Notes: generated from the sequence alone by a model not told the origin. Positions 22,363 through 35,421 are shown, counted from the first letter of the stretch. The stretch is DNA of 64,000 nucleotides from Spinacia oleracea (GCF_020520425.1 NC_079487.1:113866141-113930140); one strand, 5' to 3'. A program made the numbers and translations.

Positions 22363-24569
22363 GTTCCAGACGTTATTAGACCCTTGCAGATTTCACTTGC
22401 TGCTAAAACTAATTTATACTTGCTACACTATCTGCTGCTATTTGAGAATACAGACACCTTATACCAGTTTCACGCTACCAGTTTCAGCTTTCAGATCTTT
22501 TACACAAACCGCAGAAATAGTAACGTTCTTTTGTTCTGCACCTAACAAAACCCCACTGCTAAATAGTACCAATTGTTTTAGAATTATCTCCTACATATCA
22601 TCGCTGGTTTTCAAGTCACCTAATCTTTCGAGTGTATACATCTTTTGAAAACAAATCGAAGCAAGCATAGCTACCGGTTATTCAAAGACTAGAATAATTC
22701 ATGTGGGACAAAATTTTAACATCTAAAACAAATATTACAGGAAAATCAATATTGAAATGCAAAAAAAATCTGAAACTCATTTATCTTCAACTTGGTTAGA
22801 AATTCTGTAAGAGAATCAAAAAAAATATTTGAAAATGAAATAACTGGTTGCGAATTGGGGAAAATATTTTAACATAACTGTATTATTTAAAATAAAGAGA
22901 TCACTGTAAGAAATTTGAATATAGATTTGAATATAGATTTAATTATAGGAGTAAAATTTGAATGTATATTTAAAACAAAAAGGAAAAACTATGAATATAA
23001 CCATCTCCTCTTTGAAATAACAGAGAAATAAACTATATCACCATTAACATTTTTGACCAAAAATATTTTTAAATTTAAAAGAAGAGAACATAAAATATAA
23101 CCACTACCACACGGCCCACAATAAACTAAAAGAAAGAGCAACTTCATATAAACAAATATTTAAATAGAAAGTAAAATAACAAAATTTTGAGTATAACCAG
23201 TGCTACCCTACATTACTTATATGCACTATGCAGATCAATCCAATACTACTACAGAACTTTCAAAAGCAACGAAACAAATTAATCGTTAAGAAAGGAGTGC
23301 CCAAGAAATTACAAGACAAAACAATGGACAATACCGTACTAAAAACACTACCATATTGAAGTTAGTTCAAGAGGAAAAGGAGAAAGAGAAACTTATCCAG
23401 TGAATTGTCAACTCAAAAAATATGCTGTGTATAATTTATCTGAAAAGAACATATTATACTCTGTCTTCCGCTCCGCGCTTCAACAGATGGAGCACCACCT
23501 CAACGAATCAAATAGACATTTACAGGAAATGTATTTCCAGATCACACACGCTTGAGAATTGTAAACTACAATCAGAAGAAATACCACAACAAAAGGGGAA
23601 GAAATTCTCAATGATCATAGTTTGATAAATGAAACCCATGTATCACAACCATGTTCAACTCACCACCACGGCCTTCACCATGGCTATCTTCCGCTGCCTC
23701 ACCTGCTGCACCATCTTCCACGAACCAGTGTATAACTCGCACAATTGAGGAACATTACAAAAAGCATCCCACGATCAAAGGTACTACTCAATTGAAGCCG
23801 CTGACTGCTAATCTACATACATTATCATACTACATAGACTACTAAACTAACATTGTATACATAATACAACTACTTACAACAGATATTCTCAAAGGCATAT
23901 CATCGACAACATTGTCAATATAGCACTCCTGAGATATTGTCGAAAGATTGGTTATATAAAAAAATTGTAATCCATAATTGATAAAACTCCATTAGAACAT
24001 AAAGGTTCCAACAGATTTGAATGCAGCAAGAGACGACAAATGATGGTTAAATGATGTTAGAAACACAAACTGAAAGAGAACACTAACGGTACTGATGGAC
24101 GCATTGATATTGGAATTGCACCAACGAGAAAGCTAGTTGTACTATGTAATGAGGTTTAGAAAGTGATTTAAAATGTTAAAATAATTGTTAATATAAGGTT
24201 ACCATGTTATAACAATGAAGCGGATGGTTGTATAGAGGCTAAATTTACATTATACCCTATCGTTAGCAGATGGATATTATTCGAAACCTAGCCGTAAATA
24301 GATGGGTACGTTACCATGTAATCTAGTTGTTATACATTATAAACTACCCATTGGGATCCGCTTGTATCATATTAGTTTACCATGTAATAGTTGCTCATAT
24401 TTTATACTCTACTACAGTCTTCGATTTGTTACTGCGTATATGAATTGATATTATTCTGATGTGAACTGAACAGATGGGACTTATTAGTGTAAATTAAAGG
24501 ACAACATGTTAATATGATGAATCAACTGCAAATTGAAATTGAAACGGAGTATTAGCGATAAGAATATAC
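22363..24569. other. Intergenic, nothing firmly recognised
   Basis: AT-rich with scattered short ORFs. On the minus strand around 23650-23790 there is a brief less AT-rich segment followed by a GTGAGT donor-like site, but no frame shows a known domain. Confidence 0.4.
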
Positions 24570-24850
24570 CTTGCAAAACGTTGTTCCGAATGCTGGAGGA
24601 AGTCGATTGAAGCGTATGATGATAAGCCAGAGCTGTGAATGAGCGAATGTCTAATAATCGAAACGGGCGTAGAAAGAGGGGGAGAGAGGGTGAGGAGGGA
24701 AAAGAGACGCAAGCACACACAGAGGGGAAGAGCTGGGCAAAAACCCCGTGCCTACTTCCCCTACAAACACAAAAACGTTTCTTTTTTATTAAGTAGGTTG
24801 ACCTGCCAAGCAAGCGCACCCGACATGGCAAAGGTCCGATACTTTCACTC
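24570..24850 (-). other. Possible minus-strand leader exon
   Basis: On the minus strand a pyrimidine-rich run (CCTCTGTGTG...TCTCTTTTCC) ends at a good donor, GCAAG|GTATATTC (exon edge 24570). This looks like a plant 5' UTR exon. No downstream coding exon was found, so it could belong to a non-coding RNA or a decayed gene. Confidence 0.25.
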
Positions 24851-25456
24851 ACATTTTTTTCCGCTCACCTCGCACACAGAAATGAATCCTACCAGATTCA
24901 AATCTAATTAACATCACTTTCCAAATTTTATACAAGCACCATGTTTGTGTCGCTTCAACAAGTGTAGATCCACATCCACTTGCATATCCCACTTTTGCTT
25001 CATAGAACCTCGGTCAAATGAAAGGTAACAATTCGACGAAATCTCCAGTTAACAGATGGCTACATAATGCGAAACCTTCAACCGGGAACCATCAATTCTG
25101 ATAAATGAATTGAGATATAATTAGATGACATGAATCAGGATCAATTAACTGATCAGACAAAATAAATTCGCATCTGACTAGCTAAATTGTTACCAAGAAA
25201 GTCCGATTTAAAAATCTAAAATAACGTAAAAATGTCCTTCAATCTAACAATCTAATGAAAAGAGACCGCAGAACGTAATGAATTCACGCTATCAGATCAG
25301 ATCAACAAATAATCGAAGCAAGACATATAAGACTCTTACACAAATTGATTGATTTCAATACCACGATAACGCAAAAATAGACAACACAAAGATCTATGAA
25401 TTATAAGTACGTGGACATAGATCTATGAATAAAATTACTCAGATCTGAATACTCAC

Positions 25457-25780
25457 CAAATAAAATCATTAATCCGTTCTCGTATCCATAAGATCTCCAC
25501 GGTTCCCCTCCGTTGACGGAAGAACACAGATCAAACAGCATCTCCGCTTGAAATTAGCAGATTGATCAAATTTGAGACATCATCCACCGATGAACAACGA
25601 AGAAATCGACGTCGAATGATAGATCGTCGAACGATTTGTTCGAATCGAATGAAAGAAATCCATAATTCCGAGCTCGGAAACGTAGATCTGAGAAATTCAG
25701 AGTTTTACAGAGAAGAGGGAATATTGAAGAGATAGAGGATGAATGAATGAGGGATATGAACGGCAGAGGGGAGAGACTTT
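25457..25780 (-). other. Possible minus-strand first exon
   Basis: On the minus strand, a pyrimidine-rich leader is followed by a short open stretch (MLFDLCSSVNGG...) that ends at a strong donor, TTTG|GTGAGT (exon edge 25457). A CCAAT-type word and CAATAAAG lie upstream near 25775-25845. The composition is gene-like, but no continuation was found to the left. Confidence 0.3.
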
Positions 25781-26530
25781 ATTGAAAGTCGAGGATAGAA
25801 TCAACGGCTGAGATTAGAATTATAGATGCCGATTGGACGGTGAGATGGTTGCCAACGTATTTAAGTCGGTTGTTGATATTTTAGTTGGGTTTTTTAATGG
25901 ACGAGAAAATTCCAAGGGAGGTGACAGATAAGAATTGGTGTACCGTCCTTTATGGGAACACATGTTTCAAATTTCAACCCCTCGTTAAGCAATCTCTAAC
26001 CCTAGATTCCCTTTTTTTATATTAAAAAAAATACGTACGATAATAACAATACACCCTCCGTCACAAGTTCTTCCCCTAATTTGATCGGCATAAAGTTTAA
26101 AGCAATTTAATTGATTTAATATTTAATTATCCTATCCGTTTGTTTTTGTTATTTATGTTTGTACTTTTGCACGTTTATTAATGACTAATTAATGTGCATT
26201 GAGATTTATCTATTTTATTTATTTAAATAAGGAAAATTACGTTTATTTATAATGTTTTCACTTTTATTAAAAATCTGATATTCCCTCCGTTTTGATAAGA
26301 GTGAAAATATTAAAAATAGACTTAATTTTCCTTGTTTAAATAAAAAACATAGAGGAATCTTAATGCACATTAAATAATCGTTAATAAACATGTAAAATGT
26401 CAAACGTAAAGAACAAAAAAGACGGAGAGTGTAGTAGAGTATTTTTAACATAGTTAATGAGAAATGTGTCGACTTTTTAAGGGGAGTTGGGGTGTACCAG
26501 TGTATGGGACCACAAATTGTGAGGTGGGGG
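25781..26530. other. Intergenic with MITE remnants
   Basis: CACCCTCCGTCACAAGTTC (26053), CCCTCCGTTTTGATAAGAG (26283) and ACGGAGAGTGTAGTAGAGTA (26421) are MITE-type ends, but I could not pair all of them. No gene. Confidence 0.45.
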
Positions 26531-27080
26531 TAGGGATGGAAATGGATAGGATTTGGATCGGGTAGAGCATCACCTGCATCTATTCACTCCTCCCGGTCCA
26601 TCTGTCACCCGTTTTACTCATCACCCACATTCCGTCCATCCATCACCGGCTGGTGAACCAGGTGGATCGCGCGGGAGATATTAGGGTGAATATTATTAAC
26701 CATTCAAAATTCACCACCTAATAATATGCATAATAATTAACCAAAAGAAAAAAGTTATTTGTCTACATTTATTTTCCAAACATTTAATTACTTTTTATCA
26801 CGCATAACTTATTCCATAAAATGTTAAACAAACACTAACTTTAATAAATAATGGATTTATCAACACATTTATGTTTCAGTATAAATATAAGTATAAATAA
26901 TATATTTAAAATAAATGGGTGACGGTGCGGGTGATAAACGGATGATGGATAAAAAAACATCACCCGCTTCACACGCTTCACCCATAACCCGCTTTTCATC
27001 CATTTAATTCGGATTTTCACCCGTTTAATTATAACATGTGACCGAGTTAATGGATCATCCACTTGATATTTCCATCCCTA
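26531..27080. mobile_element. MITE-like inverted-repeat element
   Basis: Ends AGGGATGGAAAT and ATTTCCATCCCT are perfect 12-bp inverted repeats, with further imperfect pairing inward (GGATCGGGT / ACCGAGTTAATGGATC). The internal ORF on the minus strand is incidental. It sits in a G-rich stretch that appears duplicated on both sides. Confidence 0.65.
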
Positions 27081-27680
27081 GGCGGGGGTGGGGGTTGAAC
27101 TTTTTAAATTTTTTGGTCGAGGAAATGGTAATAGAGGTTGGTTCATATTTAAGTGAGGGAAATAATATATAGAGTAATATTAGTAAAGTATGTCGCTTAT
27201 ATAAACAGGTCTAACATTACAATGTTATAAGGAAAGTGGGATGAATATTAAGAGACAGAGAAAGTATTGTTAATAGTTAGTCATATAGTATCTAGTACAG
27301 CAACATAAATTTGCATATCACATATTCAGAAGAAGAAAAAAAAATACAGTACATAATTGTTACAATCACAACAACCATACTCCAATTGATTAAAAACTTA
27401 TTGCTTGTACTTTTCCTAAAAAATATTCCCACCATCCCTAAAGGAATGTCTCATTTGACTATCACGATTACAAGATACAATTTAAAATGTAAATGTCTCT
27501 AATTCTAAGCGTGTAAAATTATATTTTCTCTGTTTGCCAAGACACAACTTTGACCATAGTTATCTCTAATTAACTTTTTTCTAAAAAAATCTTAAAATTT
27601 AATATTATGAAAGTACGTAGTATATAGTAAAATCAAGTCAATGACAATTTTCTTGATAACATTTGCTTTTAATTAATAAA
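27081..27680. other. Intergenic with MITE fragments
   Basis: A MITE-like right end near 27250-27268 (TATTAAGAGACAGAGAAAGTA) and AT-rich sequence. No gene. Confidence 0.4.
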
Positions 27681-28327
27681 CTAGCTTTTGTGCCCGTTCA
27701 AATAACGGGCAGTTGTATAATGGTTATTTAGTCTATCTTTTTAAATTCTAATTTTATTGAGCTTGTGATTTTAGAGAGAGTATATGATTTAAATAGAGGT
27801 AAATTTGAAAGATGAAATAATATACTCCCTCCGTCCCGGAATACACGCACCGGTTTGACTTTTTGCACTATTTACATAATTCACTTTGACCCTATTTTAT
27901 TTCTAGTATATGAAAACTAAAGTTAGCATATAATATATTGTTGGCTTCATCTTAACATATATTTTCAAAATATTAATATTTCGTAAGTTTTTATTATATG
28001 TAGTTAAATATATTGGTAGTCAAAGTTGTGCATTGGCAAGCGTGTCGACTCGAACCGGTGCGTGTATTCCGGGACGGAGGGAGTATAAATTAAATAATGA
28101 ATTAATATTGAGTGTTAATCGGGAAGAAGGGGGGGAAGATGTTGAATGAATAGATTGGTGAATTGATTTTGTATGAGGAAGATGGAGTGAAAGAGGCGAT
28201 TAGAATTGTATAATATATCAAACAACGAAGAAAAAATAAAATAAAAAACCAAATTGATAGAGGAAAGAATACATGACACGTGTCATCTAATCAACTGTGG
28301 CTTCGCTTTTTAAATACTGGGTTTAGA
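27681..28327 (-). mobile_element. Non-autonomous Helitron with a nested MITE
   Basis: On the minus strand it begins A|TCTAAACCCAGTATTTAAAA and ends with hairpin GCCCGTT-ATTTG-AACGGGC, then ACAAAAGCTAG|T. A TC start, a 3' hairpin, a CTAG end and insertion between A and T are the defining Helitron signs. There is no Rep/helicase gene. The MITE at 27823-28085 inserted later. Confidence 0.85.
27823..28085. mobile_element. TA-flanked MITE inside a Helitron
   Basis: Ends TACTCCCTCCGTCCCGGAAT (then ACACGCACCGG) and CCGGTGCGTGTATTCCGGG (then ACGGAGGGAGTA) are inverted repeats of more than 30 bp, almost perfect, so this is a relatively young copy. Confidence 0.9.
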
Positions 28328-29478
28328 TTAGTAAAAATACATGGTCAAAGTTGGTGTATGAATAGTGGCAAAACTCAAAGTGTTGCATTTTTTTAAAAAA
28401 ACGGAAGAAGTACTAAGAATTCATGGCAAAAGTTTTAAAGTTAACCTAATTGTAATGGGATAACATTTTAGGGATGGAAGGAGTAAATTATTGTTTGTAT
28501 TCGGTGTTATTGTTGATTTCAACTTAGACAACTGAAATAAATGAAATCAAAATTTACAAGTAAAGTAAATAAAGTTTCTCGAAAAAGCTGAATTTGAATT
28601 TGAATTTGATTTGATTTGATTTGCTATGGTTAGGTATGTTATGCGATTTTATAATTTTAAAGGATTGTCCGGTTGGTCATGTTGGAAAAATTAATTAATT
28701 AAAAAAATTTATTGAGCTTTTTCAATTTGCTCCCCCTCGTATATCTTACACATCACCTTTCTCCTTGATTAGATTTTTTTGTGTGCGTAGGGAGGAAGCG
28801 GTCCAAATACATATCTGATATGTGTTTTTTCATGCATATCACAGTAAAAGATAAAACAAGAAAAAAATAAAAAGAAATTTTTTAAAAAGAAATGGTACTT
28901 TTTTAAACAGAACTGATACTTCTTTTTTTATATATATATTTTTACAGAACTGATACTTTTTTTTACAGGTATGGTACTCTGCTCTGTTTCATATTTTGTC
29001 GTTTTGTGGGATATTATATATTTTCCATACATATACGATTGTCGCCTCGACAACCTCGCGTAGGGAGAGGCCACAAAAGGTTAGACGACATGAGTAGACA
29101 ATATTTGATTTCGAAACTTGATTATAATTAGTTCATCACCCCTCGAAACTTACTAACTAAGCTAGTTGACATCTACAGCTTAATTAGATTATAACTCGGT
29201 TTGTTTTACATTCAATTACGGAATATGTGTCATATATTCCATTATGTAATTAAACCAAACATGTACATAGTACGATTGAATTTTGAATCTGTGCCTATAT
29301 GATATGAAAAGTCATACCTTTTCATTTTTTGAACGAACCAAATGATCCTTAAATTATTACCCCGTACAAGTGTTGGACTAGATCTAAGATATGATAACTT
29401 TTGCCTTTAGAACCATTTACTAGTAGGAAAAAAACTTGGAATATCTTTATCTCGCTTCTCTCTACAAAAATACCTCTC
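28328..29478. other. Intergenic, nothing recognised
   Basis: A direct repeat of AGAACTGATACTT is seen near 28909-28964, with A-rich tracts. No gene. Confidence 0.45.
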
Positions 29479-29640
29479 CTCAAAATTCTCTTAGTAATTG
29501 CAATTTCCCCTGTTTGAGCTCGCCGGAGAGGAGGAAGGGCAAAGAATCTTCCCTTTCGAATCTCCAGTGAGTTTAAAGCATATAGTAGTATTAGCTTTTG
29601 TTCCTTCTCTATTTTGTGGCTTTATTAATCCCTTAAGTAG

Positions 29641-29908
29641 TACTCTCTTCGTATTTTATTAAATGACACACTTTGACCGGCACGTAATTTTATGAGAGTA
29701 TGTTGAATTTATTAAAATAAGATGAAAATGTGGGGTAGTGGGTGAATTATTTATTGTAGTAAACAGATGATGTGAATAAGTGTGGGACCATGACAATGAG
29801 AGAAATATTAACATATTGGAAGTGAGTATGACATGCCAAAAAAAAAAGTACATCCTTTAATAAAATACGATCGTTTAATCTATCCTTTAATAATATACGG
29901 AGGGAGTA
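29641..29908. mobile_element. TA-flanked MITE
   Basis: Ends TACTCTCTTCGTATTTTATT and TTTAATAATATACGGAGGGAGTA are imperfect inverted repeats. It lies in the presumed intron of the TPR pseudogene. Confidence 0.7.
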
Positions 29909-30452
29909 GTTTCTTTTCTTTCTTATCGATTGCAACCCGTTACCGAGCTTTTTCACTTATAGTAAAGGTGAAGAGTTGTGTTTTTTAGGGGTTTGCTTGT
30001 CTAGTTTAATCTCATGTGGTCTCTGATCTCTTGTTGATTGAGATTTTTGGCTTGCTTAATTTGGTATTTCTTTGCAAATTCCTTTTCTCTTGTGTTTACT
30101 AAGATGAGCTATTTGGAAAATTACAATGAAAAATTTAGGGGTGAGGTGAGCCAACCCCCTTCTTAAGGAGATAGTATAAAGGAATTAGAGGATGGATTTT
30201 TAATTTCCTAATCAAAATACCCGAGATGAGCGTTGGACCTTGCCAAGGAATCGAAGGAGAAAGGAAATTCATTGTTTAAAAGTGGGAGTATAGAGGATGC
30301 TTTCGAGAAATATGGCTATGCTGGATTGATCCTTGTTCGGTTTGTGTTTGAATTGGAGGATGATAGGGTCAAATTATTTGAGTTGGCTAATTGTATGTTG
30401 TTAAATTTGGTTGTCTGCTTCAACAAGAAATAAGGTTGGTTATATTTGCACC

Positions 30453-31130
30453 TGTTAGAAATATCACTGTGGGGAGACCGGATAAAATCTTCAAGGCACG
30501 AGATAACACGCTTTCCTAATTGTATATTTTATCGACCCACAAAGGAAAAATTGGGTTCACGGTAACACTATTGAGATACAATGAAGAATCAATTGATCTT
30601 GTGTGTTCCCACAAAATCAATCTAACAAGAATTTGTGTTTATCACTCAAATGTCTCACTTTGAAGAAATAATTTACAAGAATATTTCTCAAAAGTATGCA
30701 AGTATAATTAATATATTCAACATATCTTAAATGTGTCATAAGTACTCTATATATAGAGTTCTTAATGCAAAGTCACCGTTGGAAATAATATCCAAAGATT
30801 ACATCCAAAGCAACCGTCACAAAACCGCTCAAAAAGGGACATTTAGACATTCGCCCGACGGGCGAGCGTTGAAATTCGTCCGACGGGCGAGTGTAGAAAT
30901 TCTCCCGACGGACAGGCTTCGCCCGATCGGGGGCGCGTACAACATTTAATTTCTCAAGAAATTCTCCCGACGGGCGAGTTAATGCAACGCCAAAACCGTT
31001 GCAATAGCCCAAATAATCGTTGCATCCGTTTGGAATAAACTCTAAACATTATACTACCTCCTCAACTCCTAGTATAATACACACTTCACATTTAACTCAT
31101 AAACCCATTTACTCTATAAATGTTCCAACA
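30453..31130 (-). repeat. Copia 3' LTR (678 bp)
   Basis: Bounded by TG and CA. It contains repeated GCCCGACGGGCGA words (30850-30985), the same GC-rich block as in the other LTR copy. Confidence 0.75.
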
Positions 31131-31154
31131 ATCCTCCTCCATTTATATAATAAA

Positions 31155-31798
31155 CTATTGTGTGACCCGGGCGATGCCCCGGTTGCTACATTGAATAACT
31201 AATGTTTTAGATTTTTCTTGCGCTCAATATTTGACCAAAATACTTGTATTCTATAGAATGGAAAATATCCGTTAACTTTGTCAACTACACAGGCACGCTA
31301 AGTCATTTATCATGGCAAGTAAGTTTTCAATCATATCATCTTACAATTTGTATAATTTATTTTCTCGTGGAACTAAGTACGTCAAATTAATAAACACTAA
31401 ATTAGATATATATGCAGCTATGTAAGACAATCCTATAGTTGATTCTTATGAGACTTATGACATCAGGTTTCTTCATGGTTGTCATAATGTTTAATTTTTT
31501 TTTCCTTTTCAAAATAGTCCATAAATAGAAATTAAAAAGTCACATAAAAATTTATTTGTTTTAGATTTCATGTGATCATTTATTTATAAATTAATGTGAA
31601 GAGATAAAACACAATTGGTGGTTGGTTAAGATGGTAATGAGAATTATCATCCAAATAGGAGGTCTGGTGTTCGAACCTCATTGTATTGATTTTTGGTTGT
31701 CATTACATACTACATGGTGAGTGGATGATGTGGCGTGAGGAGAGTACTACGTGACACATATACATTTTCCACAACGCCTTTTAATATATTAGTATAGA
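31155..31798 (-). mobile_element. Helitron-like element inside the Copia remnant
   Basis: On the minus strand it starts A|TCTATACTAATATATTAAAA and ends with CCGGGGCATCGCCCGGG, a GC hairpin, then TCACACAATAG. CTAG is replaced by ATAG. A tRNA-like B-box, GGTGTTCGAACCTC, lies at about 31668-31681. Confidence 0.6.
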
Positions 31799-32359
31799 TG
31801 TTGAATGGTTTATCACTTGCCTTAGACATAAAAGATCATACTTATGCATAATGAAAATATCTAACGATTGAATTTCCATTTAGTATAAATATTCTTTACA
31901 ACAATTCCGATTGTAATGATAGACTAAGATTTGAATTATACAATCACTTTGAACTATTGAAGATATCATATACACAAGCATAACACAAACAAGTTTGTTT
32001 CCTCGACACCTTTGATGTCATGGTGTCCATATCCATTCGTGAGTCTTCCAAGTTAAGCATTAAACTTGGTGAAGCGGCAAAAATTCTTACTCATATAGGT
32101 AAATCATTCATGAAGTATGCTCCTGCAATTTGAGCACCCATGTCAAAGATTTATTAAGAAAATTAATTCAACCTCTTAACATTGCAGTCACAAGACACTC
32201 ACCTTTGGTATGTATATTATTTGAGTGCTTCAAATCATCAAATAAAGTAGGATCCTCATTGAATTTAAGATCTAATCTTTTATCAGACATTAAATTGAGT
32301 TTTCCTTCACTTGTGATTTTCCAATAGGCTTAAAACCCATCACTTGAGACATTTTGTAC

Positions 32360-33570
32360 ACTAACTCTTTTGTCAATGGTTTAGTAAACTGATCATCTAA
32401 TTGAGATTAGACCGTACATAATCGATGGTAATGACTCCATTCTTAATCAATTCACGCACATAATTGTATCTCACACCAATATGTCTTGATTTCCCATGAT
32501 ACACTTGGCTATATGCCTTAGCTATTGTTGAAGCACTATCACAATGTATAACATTATGAGACATTGGTTTTACCCATAAGTCTACCTCTCTCAACAAATC
32601 TCTTAGTCATTTCGCTTCCTTGCGACATGAAGCTAATGCTATGAACTCCGATGCCATAGTTGAATCAATTATACATGTTTGTTTCTTAGAAGCCCATGAA
32701 ATGACACCTCCTCCAAGAAGAAACACCCAACCACTTGTAGATGAATAATCCTCTTGGTTTGTGATCCAACTAACATCCGAGTAACCTTATAATACCGAAG
32801 GTTATCCCGTATAAGTCAACCTATAATATACAGTTTTCTCAAATACTTTAGTACTCGCCTCAAAGCTTGTCAATGAAACATACTAGGGTTACTAGTAAAT
32901 CGACTTAACTTTCCAACAACAAAAGCTATACCCGGTCTAGTACAAGTCATATCATACATCAAGCTTCCAATCAAGCTTGCATACTTAAATTGTGAAATTG
33001 GAGTACAACTAATCGGGACCAACTTAATGCTTGGATCCATAGGAGTAGAAACCGGTGAACAATTTGATTCACCAAACCTCTCAATCACATTCTCAATATA
33101 ATGAGATTGTGATAAAGGTATTGCTCTATTTTCTCTTATTATTCTAATTCCAAGAATAACATTGCTTCTCCCAAATCCTTCATAGAGAAACATGTAGAGA
33201 TAAAAACTTTGGTCTTTTCAACTTGTTCCAATCAGTCCCAAAGATAAGCATGTCATCCACATATAAGCAAATTACAACTCCTTTACCGTTGTCATCAAAT
33301 TTGCTATATACACACTTATCGGCTTGATTTATTTTGAAACAATTAGACAAGACAACTTCATCAAATATTTGATGTCATTGCTTAGGTGCTTGTTTTAGCC
33401 CATACGAAGATCTAATTAACTTGCAAACCTTGGTCTCTTGTCCTTCAACAACAAAGCCTCCTGGTTGATTCATATACACCTCCTCCTCCAATTCACCATT
33501 AAGGAATGTCATTTTAACATCCATTTGGTGAATTACCAAGTTATGAATCGCAACTAATGCAATTAAATAA
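32360..33570 (-). pseudogene. Copia reverse transcriptase and RNase H remnant
   Basis: On the minus strand, pieces read HQMDVKMTFLNGELEEEVYM, YGLKQAPK then a stop in place of tryptophan, ICLYVDDMLIFGTD (the YVDD active site), SQSHYIENVIERF and CTRPGIAFVVGKLSRFTSNP. RNase H follows with HGKSRHIGVRYNYVRELI. Stops and at least one frameshift prevent a product. There is no integrase core. Confidence 0.85.
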
Positions 33571-33611
33571 CCTTATAGTGGCAATTCTTGCCACCAGAGC
33601 ATAAGTGCCAC

Positions 33612-33857
33612 GGGCGAGCGTAGAAATTCGCCCGACGGGCGGGCTTCACCCGATCGGGCGCACGTACAACACTTAATTTCTCAAGAAATTTGCCCGACGG
33701 GCGAGCTAATACAACGCCAAAACCTTTGCAATAGCCCAAATAACTGTTGCATCCTCTTGGAATAAAATCTAAACATTATACTACCTCCTCAACTCCTAGT
33801 ATAATACACACTTCACATTTAACTCATAACCCTATTTACTCCATAAATGTTCCAACA
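33612..33857 (-). repeat. Truncated Copia 5' LTR
   Basis: About 246 bp matching the outer part of the complete copy at 30860-31130. The inner part of the LTR and everything up to RT is deleted. Confidence 0.7.
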
Positions 33858-34176
33858 ACACCATGAATTTGGAGTTCAATCCAAGCAGTGTCAAGACTGT
33901 TTAAACCGGCTTCGGCCACAAATCTGCAGTTGAATTGGTTATACGTGATTTTGCATTATGGAACTTGTTAACAACCCATGAATTTGATCCTACGAAATGT
34001 GAGGTAGAAAAAAAACTTGAGCAAGGTCAATTATTCGTCAGTAAAAGGTTGCAAAAATCTCACGCTTAAGGTGTTATTCTAGCTTGGCTAAGAATTGGTG
34101 TGTCCCCCTAAAGAAAAAGAAGAGGATGAATGGACTAAGTGTTTGTAGTAATCAGAAGCACAATGATGAAAAATAA

Positions 34177-34534
34177 TACTCCCTCTGTTTCTTTTTGTAT
34201 TTTACGTTTTTCTTTTTGGGTGTTTCAAAATGTTCTTTACATTTTCTTTTATATTATCATATAAATGCTTTTATTTTCTATCAAAATTTGTGTCCAATAA
34301 TTATTTTAACCAATTAAATTCAAATGGTCATTTAATCTTTCAAACTTTTCCATTGGGACATTAAATTTTTCTCATTTTCCCAATATCAGAATTTTGATAA
34401 AAGTAAAACATTAAAAATAAACGTAATTTTCATTGTTTAAATAAAAAAATAGAGGTATCTCAATGTACATTAATTAGTCGTTAATAAACGTGTAAAAAGC
34501 CAAACATAAAGAACAAAAAGAAACGCAGGGAGTA
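34177..34534. mobile_element. TA-flanked MITE
   Basis: Ends TACTCCCTCTGTTTCTTTTTG and CAAAAAGAAACGCAGGGAGTA are near-perfect inverted repeats. It interrupts the 3' part of the TPR pseudogene. Confidence 0.85.
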
Positions 34535-35421
34535 CATTTTTAAGTATGGATGCGAAGGGTAGTGAGCAAGACATGCCAAGTGTGGGGGATAAGCTGTCGA
34601 ATGGTTGCTCTGGTGATAAGTTTCTTTAAACAAGTTGGAAAATGTTGCTAGAGACGACGATATGGAGGATAGTAAGTGTTCCACTAATCAGAGTTTGCTA
34701 TTACAAGAATTGGAATGGGTTTAGAGGGCCATTTTTGTATAGGGGATGTTAGTATTTTGAGTAATATGTTGAAAGGGTAGTTGCTATTACAGATGTATGA
34801 TCTCTAATTTGGAAAGATCCGATCTAGCGACAAGTGAAAGTGGAGATATTCGAGCTTAAAAAGAAGATTATCTCTACCTTGAGGAGGTGAATGACTGCAA
34901 GGAAACATGTCTTAAGAGATCGTTCTCACCTTGTTGTTGTTGCAGGTACCGAGCGGGAATAGAGAAGAGTGATTTACCCTTACGTTGGAGGTTTCAAGTC
35001 GGCCAAGGAAGAAGTTAATGTCTTGTAACAATACGGAGTCATGTATTGTTTCATATATGTTGAGAGTAGTTGTAGTTCTAGTCCTAATAATATTGTGTCT
35101 TACGCTACCCTGATATGTTGTGTGTGCTTTTTCTTCGTTCTTTGTCTATTTGTAATTTATGCCAAGAAAAATATTTTGCCTTTGAAAAAAGAAAAATTAA
35201 CCTTGAATCAAAATTAGACTTTCTGATCTCCACATTAGAATAAGGTTAATTTAACCCAACACCTAAGCCCTTCCTTATATTTAAAAGATTTTTAGAAATG
35301 CCACATATATTTTTCTCTATTTCCCTCCAAAAAAAAAATATACGCGCGAAGTACATATATTTTGCCTACTCCAATAAGATTATCGTGGGATTGTTTCGTA
35401 CACAATTTTTCTTAGTTAGTT

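Larger units (their letters stand above)
30453..33857 (-). mobile_element. Old Copia-type LTR retrotransposon, minus strand
   Basis: A complete 3' LTR (30453-31130, TGTTAGAA...TTCCAACA as read on the plus strand) and a truncated 5' LTR (about 33612-33857) share the block with GCCCGACGGGCGAG and CTCAACTCCTAGTATAAT. Flanks GCACC (30448-30452) and ACACC (33858-33862) are a 5-bp target duplication with one change, and joining them restores a continuous TPR reading. Gag, protease and most of integrase are gone. The pol remnant is at 32360-33560. A Helitron-like element lies at 31155-31798. Confidence 0.8.
29479..35060 (+). pseudogene. Decayed TPR-domain gene, split by a Copia element and MITEs
   Basis: A leader-like stretch ends at a donor, TCTCCA|GTGAGT (near 29570). 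TPR-type coding follows at about 30230-30450 with AKESKEKGNSLFKSGSIEDAFEKYGYAG written over one helix pair, then an in-frame TAA and a frame change. Coding resumes right of the Copia element at 33858 with MNLEFNPSSVK, typical of TPR co-chaperone or immunophilin-like tails, again with stops. Near 34545-34625 a further open piece is seen after a MITE insertion. The start is also damaged: a TGA lies directly upstream of the first readable codons. The original protein was probably a TPR protein; its exact identity is unknown. Confidence 0.6.

Noticed and set aside
22279-22648. ORFs reading SWVDSNHQPP and downstream
   Set aside because: This reading is a known artefact of translating a tRNA T-arm (GATTCGAACCACC) and is not a protein.
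30845-30985. Repeated GCCCGACGGGCGA words as a possible CRISPR-like array
   Set aside because: They lie in the Copia LTR, spacing is irregular, and the organism is a plant. They are short GC palindromes within an LTR.
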